Source of the DNA: Enoplosus armatus
Lineage: Eukaryota; Chordata; Actinopteri; Centrarchiformes; Enoplosidae
Length of the DNA stretch: 64,000 nt
Assembly (NCBI RefSeq): GCF_043641665.1
Contig: NC_092183.1
Coordinates: 24,887,492-24,951,491 of the forward strand
Direction of reading: 5' to 3'
The notes beneath the pieces are model-generated. The model ran no database searches. It saw only the letters and a list, made by a program, of their open reading frames with translations, and had not been told where the DNA came from. The translations under genes were made by a program, and so were the position numbers. This document shows, in pieces, positions 45,480 to 58,338 of this stretch. Numbering within the stretch: the first letter of the stretch is position 1; each line of letters begins with the position of its first letter.

Positions 45480-48400
45480 AGCCTCTACATGTCCATTAGT
45501 GTGCACTTGTACGTGTGTATGTATTGCACCAGAGTGCAACCGGCAGACATGTTTCTACACTGCACTGTAACAGTCAGCACCGCTACAGACAAAGTCCTCC
45601 TCTGTGTGTTTTCCCTCACGCTCCCTAAACCCTGAAATTGGCAGTTTAAGATATTCGTATGATTTTCGTGTGTTTTACATACTGCAACTGAAGATGTTGT
45701 GATGATCAACATTTTCAGAGCTTCACTAGACAATGAAAGGGCAAAGAAAACTACATGGCCCAGCAGAGGAAGCGTTTTAAGGCAGGTTTTCCCCGTTACC
45801 ATTTTGTGCCCATTGTTTTATCCACATCAGCGATGTCAATTGAACACTTTAATCAGTCTTGAGCAGCTGCCACACAGCCACATCAAACAATTCTCCAATC
45901 AGCACTTGTCATCTCAGAATAATTGTCGCTGAACAATCAACACTGATAAACACCGACAAATTCGCGCAGCGGAGGAGATCAATAAAATCGACTAATATCA
46001 AATAATCTATGGCTATTCACCAAACAATTGTGGGCCTCACAATTGACAGGGGGGAAAAAAATCAATTGAAAAAATATGTATTCAGCTATAACATGCGTCA
46101 TGCAGTGCTTTCCAGTTTCCCAGCTCCACAAAACAAACCTGATGAACTCATTCTGTCTGTGAACTAATTAAACAGTAAGTGGACTATTTTCATCCTTTTG
46201 GCACTGAAGACGCTTTTTTCATGCCAACTGCATTTGACCTGCAGCGCCAAGTTGGACGAACTGCGCAGTGCACTTCACTGACTGCTCTTCTCGCAACACT
46301 GGCCAAGGCCGAATGAAAGGTGTAGCCCCCCCTTTCACGCTACACACACAGGACATATAAACATAGACGTGATAGTTAGCGTGCCTTCGCTTGGACTTGG
46401 CATGCTGTATGCTGGGAGGCTTTGGATGCCCGGAGGTAAAAAGATGAGCTGAAGACCTTTGCAGATTGCTTCACCATGAGCATGGACGAGATCTGCTTTA
46501 TAAAGCTGAGACAAGTGTGTGAAGAGTTGAAGTTCACGGTATTGACTGCGTCCATGTACGCACGCCGTACCAAGATCTTCTCCGGCGTCCAGGTTTGTGT
46601 CGCAAGAAATGAATGCACTGAAACGAGCGCAGAGGATGAGGTGGAGCTGAGGAGTCTCACAGCCTGAGGGAAAGCCTTAGGTAACGAGCTTTGAGAAGAA
46701 GGACGGTTGCGTTGCTTATGATAACCATAAGCAGTAAAATCAGCAACTGACTTGAATTGTTGTTTGCAATCCTTATGTATACATACGCCAACCTCCACAC
46801 ATGCAGTATGTGCAGCATGCATTGATGACCCCTACTATAATCGACTCCAGGCCAGTCACGTCATCAGAACGCTTCTCGTTGAGGGATCCTCCAGCCACTG
46901 CATGCGGTAGAATAGCAGTATAGTGTGACAGCGTGTGCAGGTATCTCGCATGTCCCACTGCAACACTGAGTTACAGCTGTGCACAGCCGTGAGGTAAGGA
47001 TTGTGTTTTTTTTAATTGTTTTTGTCAAAGTTCAATTCCGTGAATTACTACTGCACTTTAAATGCTCCCATTAATAAGTAAGGAGCGCCATATGGAGGGC
47101 AGATGTTTTCAAATCTGGCTGCGACAAATGGATCGCTCAAGCACCGCAACAACCTTGATGACATCTGGATTGACTACATGACGGGGCCAGCGCTGCGGCA
47201 GCAATCACTGACAAGAGCGCTGTCGGCCAGTTTTTAGGCAGCAAACACCGCCCCCCCCCCCCGACCCCAAAAAGGGTTTGACATATTATTTCACCCAGAT
47301 GTTTGACCTTCTCTGTGCAGAGTGATGTATGTGCGCAGTTTGACGCTATTCATCTGCTGAACGGTGACGGTTTCTCTGAGCTCACCTTAAATCTCAGTGT
47401 GAGACGCGCAAGCATGATTTGTGACACCCCAACCAGTTTGGAAGGCGACCAATATGCCAGCTTCCAAGTGTGATGTGGAAACAAGTGCATGAGGCCTGTT
47501 TTTTTGTTTGTGTGAAAAACAAACTTATTAGACAGAAATTATTATTCCAAGTAGAATATGTCGTAAAAACATGGAGAAGTGTTTTTAACTGGAACTGAAT
47601 TTTTTGTATCAGAACTGGTGTCAGCACCAAGTAAAGGTATCCAAGGGTGGAATGATGCTTGAAATGAACCCTGGTGATATTGCTGTGCTCTGACACTGTA
47701 AACAGACAAAAAATAACCTTTTGTGCAGCATCAATAAAACATGTCATGCTTACAGGATGTGGTTTTATGGAAATTATTATCCCCAGCCAGCACTGACGAA
47801 CAACACGGTAATGAAATCAAATCTCCCTTTTCTCTGAAATAACTGCACGAGAAGCAGCACAACGGAGCCTGGGCGCCTTGGCCTTGTCTTGAGCGGTTAG
47901 AGTGAACTGGGGCCACACGGGAAGCGCAGTGAAACGCTCTTGTACTTCCTCTGACAAGTGCATGCGGCCCATCCGCGTTGTGTTTCGACGGCGTGCCGAG
48001 GTCTGGGGAATGTTTGGCCGATGTTGGAAGGGGAAAAAACGCTCGGCTCACATCTGAGAGCGGTGGCTGACGCTCGGTCCCTTGGGCTCCGCGCGGCTCC
48101 ATCGCTGTCAGACCCCGGGGGCCCCCTCGCTTCTTCTTCTCCCCGAGCCTACCGGATCAAACACTCGGCACAGGGCTGTCAAAACCCATCTCGTCAGGGA
48201 GAGAAGAACAGACGGAGAGGCTGTGATACAGTTTACCAGCAAGAAAGAGGGATGAAAAATAAAAAGAAAGAAAAAGCACTTTGCTTTGACTTTTAGGACC
48301 AATGTGTTCACTCAGCAGTTTCTTGTGTCTTCCTTGCATCTCTGCTTGTTTATAAATGTGTCCTACTTTCCGGCCATACATGAACAGCGCTTCCCGCTTC

Positions 48401-50200
48401 GGGCGGCTTCTTACAGAACAACATATTTCACGTCCCCACAGTGTTTGGGATAGTGCGTCCTGTGTATTTTTTTATTTTTTATTTTCTGCAAAAGCATGAA
48501 AACGCGGGGACAAAGTATGAAAACAACGTATAGTGACACAGGAAAGAATAAACAGAAAACAACACGGCCTCGGGCACCGAGCAGCATCTCAGAAAGATTA
48601 ATGAGTTGTTCCAGAGGACCCCAAATTAAAATAGCATCGCTGTACATATCATCTTGACAGGGGATAATTAATTGCCAGCCCACATACAATTGTCTTCAGA
48701 AACACTGTGATCACCACACATGCACAAGCTCCCATTAACGAAATTCACTCCTTTCCTAATAGATGTCTTCATTGGTGGGACGCCAGCAGGTCAAGAGAGC
48801 GAAACTTGGCATCCACAGATCTGCTGGCTCAGTTGCTCGCTCCCCAAACTAGAACGTGGAAAATAGGACTTGTGATCCCGTATTTTGAGCAGAGGGGAGA
48901 ACAGCACCTAGAGGGAGAAATACACTCAAGAATGCAACAAGGACAGCGCCGCAGCTATTTAAGTCGCGGGGACTTATGGAAAGAGCACAGTATCTTTAGA
49001 GCAACCTGAATAAGTTATGGTGTGCCTCACACGAGAGATAGAGCTCGCTAAGAGAGTGGTTAGAGTGTGCTTGTTTCACCTCCTCATCAATCAAGCATGG
49101 AAAGCAATCTAAGGGCTGTCGATACAGGACGGCAAATAACACTGAGAGGTCTTTGGTGAATGGGATGGGAAGGCATATGTAGGCACATAGCCAAAAGGCA
49201 GGCCGGGATCAAGGCAGAGTTCGGCTTCAGCTGCCTGACGTCATTGTAAATCTTGCTTCACTACTTGGCAAGATTTCCTGTAAAAATACAGCTGTTGTAC
49301 CATCTGTTCCGGCTGGCTCAACAATACCGGGAGAGTTTTGTTCACTGCGTGTAAGTGTATTGGAATAAATGAATGAATAACCAGACACCAAGCACCGATC
49401 TGATGATCAACCTCGAAGGGGTCAACGCCAAAATAAAACAGGATGTGACACATCAACCAGCAGAAAGCGTTGTCCCATCCCCATATTTGAAAAGGCTTTG
49501 GACATCTCTCTGTGATTTAAAACTTCTAAAGAGCAAATTACAAACTGGGGCCCAAACGGCAAACCCAACGGCCCAAACGGTCATCTTGAGAAAAACCAAC
49601 AGCGCTGGCCGTTTTTTTTCAAACGGCTTAAAAAGACCTGAAGTAGCATCTGGAAATAACCATCACAGAAAGTCTTGGAGACGATTCCCAGCTTTCCAGA
49701 GAGACTTTGACACCAGAGGCCAAGATTTGTGTCCCAGCTCTTCCTATTTGTACGCAGGAGTCGTTTCAGCCGACATCTTTCAGTCATCCGTCTCACACGT
49801 CTTACATGCCACATGCACTTCTATTCTACCGGGGAGGCTGTGGGACAATTTTGTCTCGCGTCCTGAATTCAATACGTTATATAGCAGTGTGTCTTGTGGT
49901 GCATATCATCTTGAGAATCAGTTAGCATGAGACCACGTAACTTTTTTTTCCAGATCTTTGCCTTTTGTGCCCTAAACCGTGTGATGGTGTGGCTCTGTGC
50001 ATCCCCCCCACCCCGGGCTCAAGCCTAATTTCTAAACGTCTGTGCCGCCACATCGGGTTACAGCCCTGATTTAAATCTGCGACAATGTTTTAAATCAGCG
50101 AGAACCCTGTTCAGCGCGCATCTCGCCCCGCCGGTGATCCTTGACTTGCGACGGATGTTTCGCCTTTGTGAGTCAGACGACGTGGATGCACCGATGCCTT
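45480..50200. other. Non-coding stretch, largely unique
   Basis: No confident exon. It contains C runs near 46327-46333 and 47251-47263. The longest open frame of the window (185 codons, 49373-49930, plus strand, MNNQTPSTDLMINLEGVNAK...) has no recognisable domain, membrane segment or repeat and starts in weak context, so it is not called a gene. Confidence 0.45.
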
Positions 50201-50204
50201 GCTG

Positions 50205-50272
50205 CCTTGAGACTCTGTAAAGCGCTTTGCACCGCTCTCAGGCTATACAGGCACTTTATATAGAAAGTATTT
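50205..50272 (+). repeat. Short SINE/LINE tail-like fragment
   Basis: gagactctgtaaagcgcttt gcacc and aggcactttatatagaaagt resemble the 'tgtaaagcgctttgag...aaggcgctatataa' tails of fish retroposons. Short and uncertain. Confidence 0.3.
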
Positions 50273-50938
50273 CTATGTGTGCTGTGGGGGAAGGTTTGGT
50301 CATCATTTTAGTCAGTCTGCTCAGAAATCATCAACTCCCCAGTGTATTGTATTCACATAGTGGCCATTTTGCAGTAGTTTATTTGAACAGGTTTGTGCAA
50401 GCACCCTTCCTGCCGTCCTTACACTTACCCATGCCTGAAATACTGCTGCACGCGTAAGAAAAAGTGGAAATATGATTTAGTACACACTCTGTTGTTGTTG
50501 TAATTGTTTTTTTTTTATTTATCCAGAAGCTTTTTTTTTCTTTCCATTTTTGTCTGAAGACCACAAGGCTGAAAAGCAATTGATCTTTGAGGTTGAGCAA
50601 GTGCATTTTTCCAAAGCAGATACAGAAGAGAATCAATTTGAAGCAAGAGCACCCGGCGCCACAATTGTTTGTGGGTATCAAAGGCTACCCTTCTCTGTCT
50701 CCTGAGACAAACAAACCATAAATCACTACTGATTGGACAGTGTGGACGGCGCTGGCTTCACCACAGCTCGTACGAGAAAACCAAGATTCCCATTAGTGAG
50801 GTAAACAAAGGTTTGGAATGTAAATGCCTGAAGACTGAAGCTGTTTTATTAGATCAGAAATAGGGATTCCATTTAATGGGTGGAGTAGAACTTCCCGGGG
50901 TGGAATCAAAATGAATCGTTGTTTTGCAGTTTAGGTTT

Positions 50939-50973
50939 ATCAGTTCTAAAAACATTTTGTTTTTAGAACTGAT
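50939..50973. repeat. Perfect 16-bp inverted repeat with 3-nt loop
   Basis: atcagttctaaaaaca, loop ttt, then tgtttttagaactgat: every one of the 16 pairs matches. It is too short for an animal pre-microRNA and has no T-rich tail typical of a Pol III gene. It may be a head-to-head junction of transposon ends. Confidence 0.9.
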
Positions 50974-52621
50974 TGTACTCCATGGTAGCATATCACTGCC
51001 AAATTCGCAAGCGCGAATGAGATCCGGGAACTCGAATCACCCAAAACTGCGTATTATTTTTGCAAGAGCTTTCCCAGCCAACCCTGTCTCCTGGAAATGA
51101 CTTTTGGATACAACTAACATGCAACAGCAAATGCATTTGGTAAACGTAATGCCGACCCAGTTACATTTTCTATTAACATAATGAGGACATTTGCCAGGTA
51201 CGCTGATTAACAATTAACAAACCTGCGATACATTACCCACTCGCAGTGGCTACGACATTATTCGGCTTTCGTTATGTTATGTTTGGGCACTGGCAGCTTT
51301 TGGTTAAGGTCAGGGGGAAAAAAAACATTGTCAGTTTTAAAACAGACTTATGATCTTTCCGTAACCCTTCACGGAAACGCTTTTGTTGCCTCAACCTGAC
51401 CACAGACCTGAACAGACCTATGGACCTGAACCACGGTTTCCGGTGTCACAGTCCTGCACTTTGTATCAGCTCCAGAAAAAAAAATGATTGTGTTTCATTC
51501 AGAATGTTGTTGATTACGATTATTTCTTTTAAAACAAGCAAGATATGAGTATGTGTGAGACATACATGGACATATACACCATCTATGTAGTTTACATATT
51601 TTGTCATATATCAAATTTATGTAAAGGATTTCTTCCCTATGAAGAAATATATCCTATACCTCATCAGAAACATCTCTCGTTATAATGGGAAACTGAGCTG
51701 AATTTCTTTTGGTCATGGCTTACAAATATATAATGTTTTATAAACCATTTATTAATAGTTTATATACTGCATATAATTGCTAAATAAAAGGATTTGCCCT
51801 TGCTCCTATGTGTCTGTAAATTTCCAGGACAACTTTCCATAAGTATCGTGGCCAAAATTGACACTCTTTTCATAAACCAGCAGACTGCCCATTGTGGAGC
51901 TGTGTGATAATCCCGGTGCAGCGTGTCCTTGGCATATTTTTCTCCAGAGTGCACAGGTAATAAATTGCCACATTTCAGCCCTCGGCTCTGCTGATACACT
52001 TTGCCATTGATGATAATCATCTGCAAGCCGAGCACAACAATGGCGATTAATTGTTGAGTGTCCATCAGAGAGGCGGCAAGCGACGTATTTTATCCAACTG
52101 TTCTACTTATCACGACGACTTACAGACTGATTGCAAAGGTTATCTAGGAGTGAGATAAAAAGCTATCCTTTCTTCTGAGAACAACCTTGGACAGATGATT
52201 CGGACCCTCAATTTGCAAGACTACTCTTTGGAATTTCTCTGGAAAGTCTGACACTGAGTTGTTTTTTTTTTCGGGACCGCAGGCTGAATGTCCTTCTTGG
52301 CAGAGGTAAGGACTGTTGTTGTCACGTACAGTATGTTTGTTGTGCAAATGTCCCGTTTAGGAAGTACATCAAGGGCATCAGCTGCTGCCTACATTTGAAC
52401 AGACATGGCCGATTATTTAGATAGATAAAAAAAAAAGAAAAGATAAAAAAAAAGAGGCTCATTTGTATTCAGAGTTGAGTATGGAGGGTGAAGTGAGTAC
52501 ATCACGCCCGGGCAGGGCCGATACTACAATACTGTAAAGTGCATACCACGGCCATTTATATCTTTATCCTCAACAACTACCACCTCAACAATGCAATGGA
52601 TGACCACAGAGGCTGAAGAAG

Positions 52622-52648
52622 ACACACACACACACACACACACACAAG
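52622..52648. repeat. (AC)n microsatellite
   Basis: Thirteen AC units. Confidence 0.95.
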
Positions 52649-52995
52649 CACCTAACCTAACCGTGTGCTCTTCTACGAGCTAGAAAGGAAACCTGTAAGC
52701 ATGAATATGTAATATAATAAATATTCTAATTTCACTTCTGCGATGAGTCACATCTGTGGAGAATTGTTATCTGAGCTTTCATTTCCATTTTCCTCCTCAG
52801 CCCATCTTTGATTGGCATTTAAACAAAGCTTCAAGTATCCTGCAGAGGATTGACATTTGCGTTGCTATTTTTTTTTTTTTTTTTCCCCCCCCTGCTTCCT
52901 CTGCACCACATTTGGAATGATGAACCATTCCTAGATGAACTTGACACCTCTGTCTTTTGCATGGTATGGTAAAACGGACCTGTAATAACTTTGGA

Positions 52996-52998
<3 letters not shown>

Positions 52999-53028
<30 letters not shown>
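52999..53028. repeat. (GT)n microsatellite
   Basis: About fifteen GT units. Confidence 0.95.
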
Positions 53029-53031
<3 letters not shown>

Positions 53032-53624
53032 TGTTCTGTGCTATTGATGCTTTCAAGATCTGGACCCAGTGCATGCTCACACCGGCACGTGCTTGGCCTA
53101 CTAGTTCAACCGGGAGTCTCAGCTGGTGGAATATTTAGTATATTCTTTGCTATGTATTATTAACCACCTTTGTGACTTACACATGTTTCCGTCTGCACAA
53201 AAATGTACTGTACTGTACAGCTCCCTTATAAACACATAAAAACACCACGACTACTACTACTACAGCTACGACTACTTCTACTACTTCCAATGATAGTAAT
53301 GACTGTGTTTACACGGCACTGACTACAGCCCAAACAGAAGAAAGGTAAAAGTATTAAAACTGCCTAAATGAAAGAAGCTGGCTTACAGAAGACTTGTTAT
53401 TAAATGAGATAAAAGTCCTTCATGAGTGCAATTCAATATGAAACACACAGGCCATAAAACAAGACAGCCAATCAGCAATAGTTATAAATCAATTCTAAAA
53501 TTCCCAGTTGGTTAAAAACAGGATTGAACTATTTGTTGCTTCAACTTCAAAACAAACCCGCCATTCATTGATTTGCCAGTTGGAGGCAACGCAGCAAGCT
53601 GCACAGCGTCGAAAATATTATCAC

Positions 53625-53800
53625 CGTATGAAGTTGGTACGGTTTCTTATTTCAACATCCAGCAGACGCAGAGCAACACGTATTTGGAGTCGTGTCTCTG
53701 GACAAGTCCAATATTCACTCTCCCTTTGCCGAGTTCTGGTTTTGCTCCTGAGGTAAATATCTGGCTCTTTAGCTTTAGAGAAAACACTCTGTAGAGCTGG
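53625..53800 (+). repeat. Dispersed repeat, copy 3 of the 35.07-kb/37.2-kb family
   Basis: acatccagcagacgcagagc links it to copy 1; tattcactctccctttgccg and tcctgaggtaaatatctggc link it to copy 2. It ends in gagaaaacactctgtagagc. Confidence 0.5.
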
Positions 53801-53845
53801 TGTTGGGTGATAAATCTCTGTGGGTCCACTTTCACATTATACGTA

Positions 53846-54392
53846 CCGTATTTTTCGCACTTAAAATCCTTTAATTTTCTCAAAAATCGACAGCGCGCCT
53901 TATAATCCGGTGCGCCTTATGTATTAATTCTGGTTGTGCTTACTGACCTCGAACCGATTTTATGCGGTACACGATTCTCAAAAATCTGTCAAAATGTTTT
54001 AGTACGACTTTGGTAAGCTACGAAGCCGCACCGCTTGATGGATTGTCGGAGCATTACGGCTACCGTAGTCAGGAGCCTCGCGGAGTAATACGTACTGTGC
54101 TTCAACAGGTAAGGACCCCAAAATGGCACCTGTTAAGAGACATGCTTACGAAGCGGATTTCAAGCTCAAGGCTATCAGTCACGCAGTAGAACATGGGAAT
54201 ATGTTTATTTATGTGTTACGACTGAACAATGTTGAGAGCTATTGTGAATGAGTTGAATAAAGTTTGACTTATCTGACTGTTTTGTTTCGCTGAATGCGCC
54301 TTATAATCCGGTGCGCCTTATGTATGAAAATAGACCCGTTCATTGATATTGCGCCTTATAATCTGGCGCGGCTTATGGTCCGAAAAATACGG
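53846..54392 (+). mobile_element. Deleted pogo-like DNA transposon with TA target duplication
   Basis: The left end ccgtatttttcgcact and the right end in reverse complement ccgtatttttcggacc are inverted repeats, each flanked by TA. Sub-terminal blocks gcgccttataatccggtgcg appear several times near both ends. The interior keeps only the first coding stretch of a transposase (54123-54200, listed separately) joined to a tail with aataaa at 54258-54263. At 547 bp it is non-autonomous. The pogo/Tigger-like assignment rests on the TA duplication and the N-terminal helix-turn-helix type. Confidence 0.75.
54123..54251 (+). pseudogene. N-terminal fragment of a pogo-type transposase (DNA-binding region)
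   Basis: ATG at 54123 opens MAPVKRHAYEADFKLKAISH then AVEHGN, the start of the CENP-B/Brinker-type helix-turn-helix seen in pogo-like transposases (K-R-x-Y-x-x-x-F-K-L-K-A). After HGN the sequence departs into MFIYVLRLNNVES and a stop, as expected if an internal deletion joined exon 1 to the 3' region. No catalytic residues remain. Confidence 0.6.
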
Positions 54393-54394
54393 TA

Positions 54395-57300
54395 GTCAAT
54401 TCTTTTCCATGGTTACTATAAAAATATGTGGAGCTTTAATTTGGGGTCAAGTGAGGTAACTTCGGATTTGTCCTCATTCAGATGGAGACAAACAATTATG
54501 AAAGAAACTGAATATGGCCCCAAAGTGTTCATATTGTATGTATGTCACATGTATATGAAGAAACGCATGTGTGTTTAGCAAAAATCAATTTCAGTCTCAC
54601 ATTTCAGGCACACAGTACTAGTAAAGTTCTACATCAAACTCCTCTTTGTGCTCACCAGTGCATCCCACAACGGGAGAGGCATCGGAGGGCTTCTGGAGAT
54701 GGTATGACCGCGGGCTGAATCAGGTAGAGAGCATTGCTTTGAGACCTTTCCCAGAGACGTGGGGCGTTATTTTGCTGAAAGGTACCAGAGAAGTCAGGAA
54801 ACACCATGTTTCCACGCGTCTCCAGACTGGCATCGTCCCTGCCTATATGGGCTGATACTCTTGACTTGCGGTGGTCCAGGGACTTCAACACCAGGGCTCT
54901 ACATAAAAAAAAACCAACCAAGTTTCGGGTGAGAATACAGGGTTTAGAAAAGAGAAACTTCTTCATTCAGAAGACGGAACACGATCGCACGGATCGCCCG
55001 GTCAGTTGCGTCCACTTCACGGGCCGGCTTTTAACTCCTCTCAGCCCGCTGCACACCCAGATGCATGAATGTCTGAACGTCCCATTACCACTTCGCTGTA
55101 CGGTGAGATTGATTCCATTCATCCGTGTTATTAGAGGCCTGGAGGGCAGCCAATGAAGAGGGAGTACAGTATGGCACGGCAGAGCCGCGGTGACAATTCA
55201 ATTAGCTGCCTCCATCTTTGCACCACCTCCACATGACCTGCACCAGTAGTTTTTGCTGACGGTCAACCTAAGCAAAGCGACGGCACCCTTGGGCTGCGCC
55301 GCGGACGCCACCCGACATGCTGATTGGCTGAAAGGACTTCAGGTTAATGGGATGGGTGGAGGGGTCTTCGCTGTCTATTTTCATGCTCAGAGATTGGTTT
55401 CGGCGCCGTAGCTGCAGCGCTGGTTCAATTTCAGAATACACAAAAGCACATTCAAATTACAGCTGTCTCCCCCATTCTCTCAGAATGTGCCTTCAATGAA
55501 TATAATCATTTATCTTGCAGCTGCAGTACTTACACTCACAACCTGTAATTTTGTTAGTTTGTGGCTCATTCCGGCTGAATATCGTGAACCAGCTTACCGC
55601 GTGCCGTTTTCAGTTTGACTGGTTGACCTTGGCCCGTCTGTGCATGTACAGGAACCCACATTTACCCTGTCACTTACCACATTTATGGGAAATCAATTGA
55701 AGCCTTGAAATGTTGGAATGTTTTTAATTCTCTGTGACTGCTGAGTTGCGTAAAAGTCATTATTTGCCATAAATCCATAAAACAAAACAAAAAAGTGTCT
55801 TTTAAAAAGGTGATAAGGGGGCTCTTAAATACTGATCACTGTTTCAGTATGAACTAGTGATAGTTGCTTGATCATGCGCCTTTTTGAACAACACAGACTA
55901 GGAAATCTCTCCTGTTTTTTTTTTTGATCACATCATAATAGTTTTGTCACCACAGTACAGAGCTCACAGTCGTCGAGTTGTGCACGCTGCATAGGCTCTA
56001 TATTTTTGATAGAAAAATAGATACGCTGTAAAAATGCAAAATTTGGCATTATTTTAAAAACTTGTATAAACTCCAGCTATGTGAACAAGCCAAGTCTCTC
56101 GCTTTAACCTTATTTACAAAGCTGGAAACCTCTGTTAACCTGGAACCATTGCGGAACACTCCACCACTGACCCAATCAACCACAGAGGACGCCTTTATGA
56201 CAACCAAAGCCATGGGATTTATTAACGTAAAGACATACAAATAACCAAGACACTAAATCAAGACTTCCAAAAAGGCACAAACTCAAAATACAATAATCTA
56301 CACAAAAGACCAAGACCAGCAGTCTTAAGGATCTTTTAATCAATTCCCAGGCCAGGTGCGCCTCATTGGGCAACCATGATGTAGCACACCTGGGCAGAGC
56401 TAGAGGGGACAGTTGTGATGGAGGTTTACGTGTCTCAGGCGAGCCACGCGGCCTTCTGATCGAAAAATTAAAATAACGCAAAAGCGCGACGAAACACGTT
56501 TCAGCCACAGATTACAAGCACGCGCTCCACTGATCCACGTTTGGCTGTGGCTGTTACACAGTGCAGCAGAAAGTGCAGTGATGAGGCAGGGGGTGTACAA
56601 GGGATTCAAACCTATTTTACTAGTGAAATATAAACACAACGGGGGAAATCTTGATCCTATAACTAAATAGTTGTCGGCTCAACTTAATTTTTAAGCTTTA
56701 AAACTGTCAAGTTACCTAAACAAAGAACTGTCAGTTGATAGAGCTAGCACATTTGAGCTTTACACACTTAACATAGTGAAGTTTGACTAAACAAACATTA
56801 CTTCTTAAACTGAGTTGGCACCGCCAGCAAAACCCGAGTTTTCTCCCTTTCTAAATGTTTGCCGTGTACAAGCACACAGGGCGTTTTGACTGACCTTTGA
56901 ACAACCGCATCACCACGAGCGCAGCTGTAAACACGACCGGACTGAGAGGAATGCGACTGGGCCAAATGTGGACCAATCGAATCACCTCTTTTCCTCGCCA
57001 GTGCTGTAGATCTTCAACGGAGAGTAAAGTCCGGAGTGGATTTACCAAAAAATTTAAAATTAAAAAAAATAAGCCTTACCCTTAAAGCAACATGGGTGTC
57101 CTTGAGGTGTAGAAACAACATGAAGCAATACAGCAGCATAACATGAGCCTGGGAGGAGATCCCCATGTAAGCCAGCTCAGCGATATTAGGCAAAGAGCCA
57201 AGCAAGTCAGCGGTGAGCAGCGGGGACAGTTTGGCTAAGGGAGGGATCTATCTACCAGCAGGCCTCTGACACCTATAGAGGACGTGGCACGGTTCTATTT

Positions 57301-57890
57301 TTGGATGACAAACGTTAACACATACAGTCAGATACGCAACACCCTGCGCTCGACAAGAACGTATCACGCGGTCCTGAGCCCGTCTTAACCACGAACAAAG
57401 TATTTCATCGCTTTGCAGCTGAGGGGGCCCGTGGTTTTGGAGAAGCGTTGACTCACTTTCTGATTTTTTTTGAGGGTTTTAAAACAGGCTCTACGTTTAA
57501 GCTTTAATTCAAGAGCTGCTTCTCTGGGGTGGAGCAATATGGAACTCACAGTGTTTCACTGATGTTTACAGACAGACTGATCACAATGCACTGAGTCATT
57601 TCTGCAAGGACGTTGCGTTAATACGTGTGTGAGCGCGTACCGTAGGAAACACTGTGAGGGATCTCTGGTGGGACCAAGCTGCAGAAAGAGTTCAGTGGCA
57701 AATAACCTCAAATGTTGCGGTGGGTGATGCCTTCCCCCTCAAGTCATTGTGCTGTTTTGGGAAATAGTGCCATTAAAGTCATCACTGTCTACGATGTGGA
57801 AAGAACACAGGGATGTGGGAGCAAAAGACTGGCTGACCTTGATGGAGCTTATTAGCATAAAGCAGCCCTTTGGGCCACACATACTGTGTG
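54395..57890. other. Non-coding stretch
   Basis: No exon recognised. The segment aatcaattcccaggccaggt gcgcctcattgg (56339-56370) resembles a common fish repeat fragment. Open frames up to 116 codons have no known features. Confidence 0.45.
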
Positions 57891-57895
57891 GTGGT

Positions 57896-57922
57896 GTTGT
57901 GTGTGTGTGTGTGTGTGTGTGT
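57896..57922. repeat. (GT)n microsatellite
   Basis: About thirteen GT units. Confidence 0.95.
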
Positions 57923-58201
57923 GGAAATGTAGTCAGCTCTGCAAGCTGCTTCCCATAACCTTGTATTATACAAACCTGAAGAATAAAATAAAATTATATC
58001 GCTCTTCTGTTCACTGCTTACTGTATCTACTATTCTGAAATGGAGAGCAACGGATTATATATAATAGGATTGCTGTTACCTAACGACAAAACAACAGTCC
58101 GTGTCGCAGCAAAAAGTAAACAACTTCGAGGTGAACGCTTTCCATTGTAATCGTATTGGGGCGCTTTTATCAGAAATGAGATAGAAGCGATTTCTTGACA
58201 G

Positions 58202-58338
58202 TCAGCTGTGAATGGATTCACTGCATTGGATTAATTCACTGCAAATTCTGGAAAAAATGTTGTCGGCAAAGTAATCTGGCAGCATTGAGATCGCGCTGTT
58301 CATACGTTTGAAGCCGCATTCACCGATTTTTCTGGCCA
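58202..58338 (-). CDS. Possible terminal exon or transposon-derived C-terminus, unrecognised
   Basis: On the minus strand a long pyrimidine tract (tttctttttctgctgttttttt) ends in caag at 58339. It is followed by a frame reading VARKIGECGFKRMNSAISML, then PDYFADNIFSRICSELIQCS and ESIHS, with TGA at 58204-58202. The composition is protein-like (amphipathic, balanced, few low-complexity residues). I do not recognise the family. It could be the last exon of a mobile-element gene, a host exon or chance. Confidence 0.25.

Larger units (their letters stand above)
50980..53600. other. Non-coding stretch with simple repeats
   Basis: It contains two microsatellites listed separately, a T run at 52868-52884, an (ACT)-rich stretch at 53250-53290 and A-rich tracts near 52430-52460. 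No exon recognised. Confidence 0.5.

Noticed and set aside
49373..49930. Longest open frame in the window (185 codons, plus strand)
   Set aside because: No recognisable domain, no membrane or signal segment, weak start context (directly after an overlapping ATGA), and no sign of codon bias or splice structure. One frame of this size is expected by chance on 64 kb.
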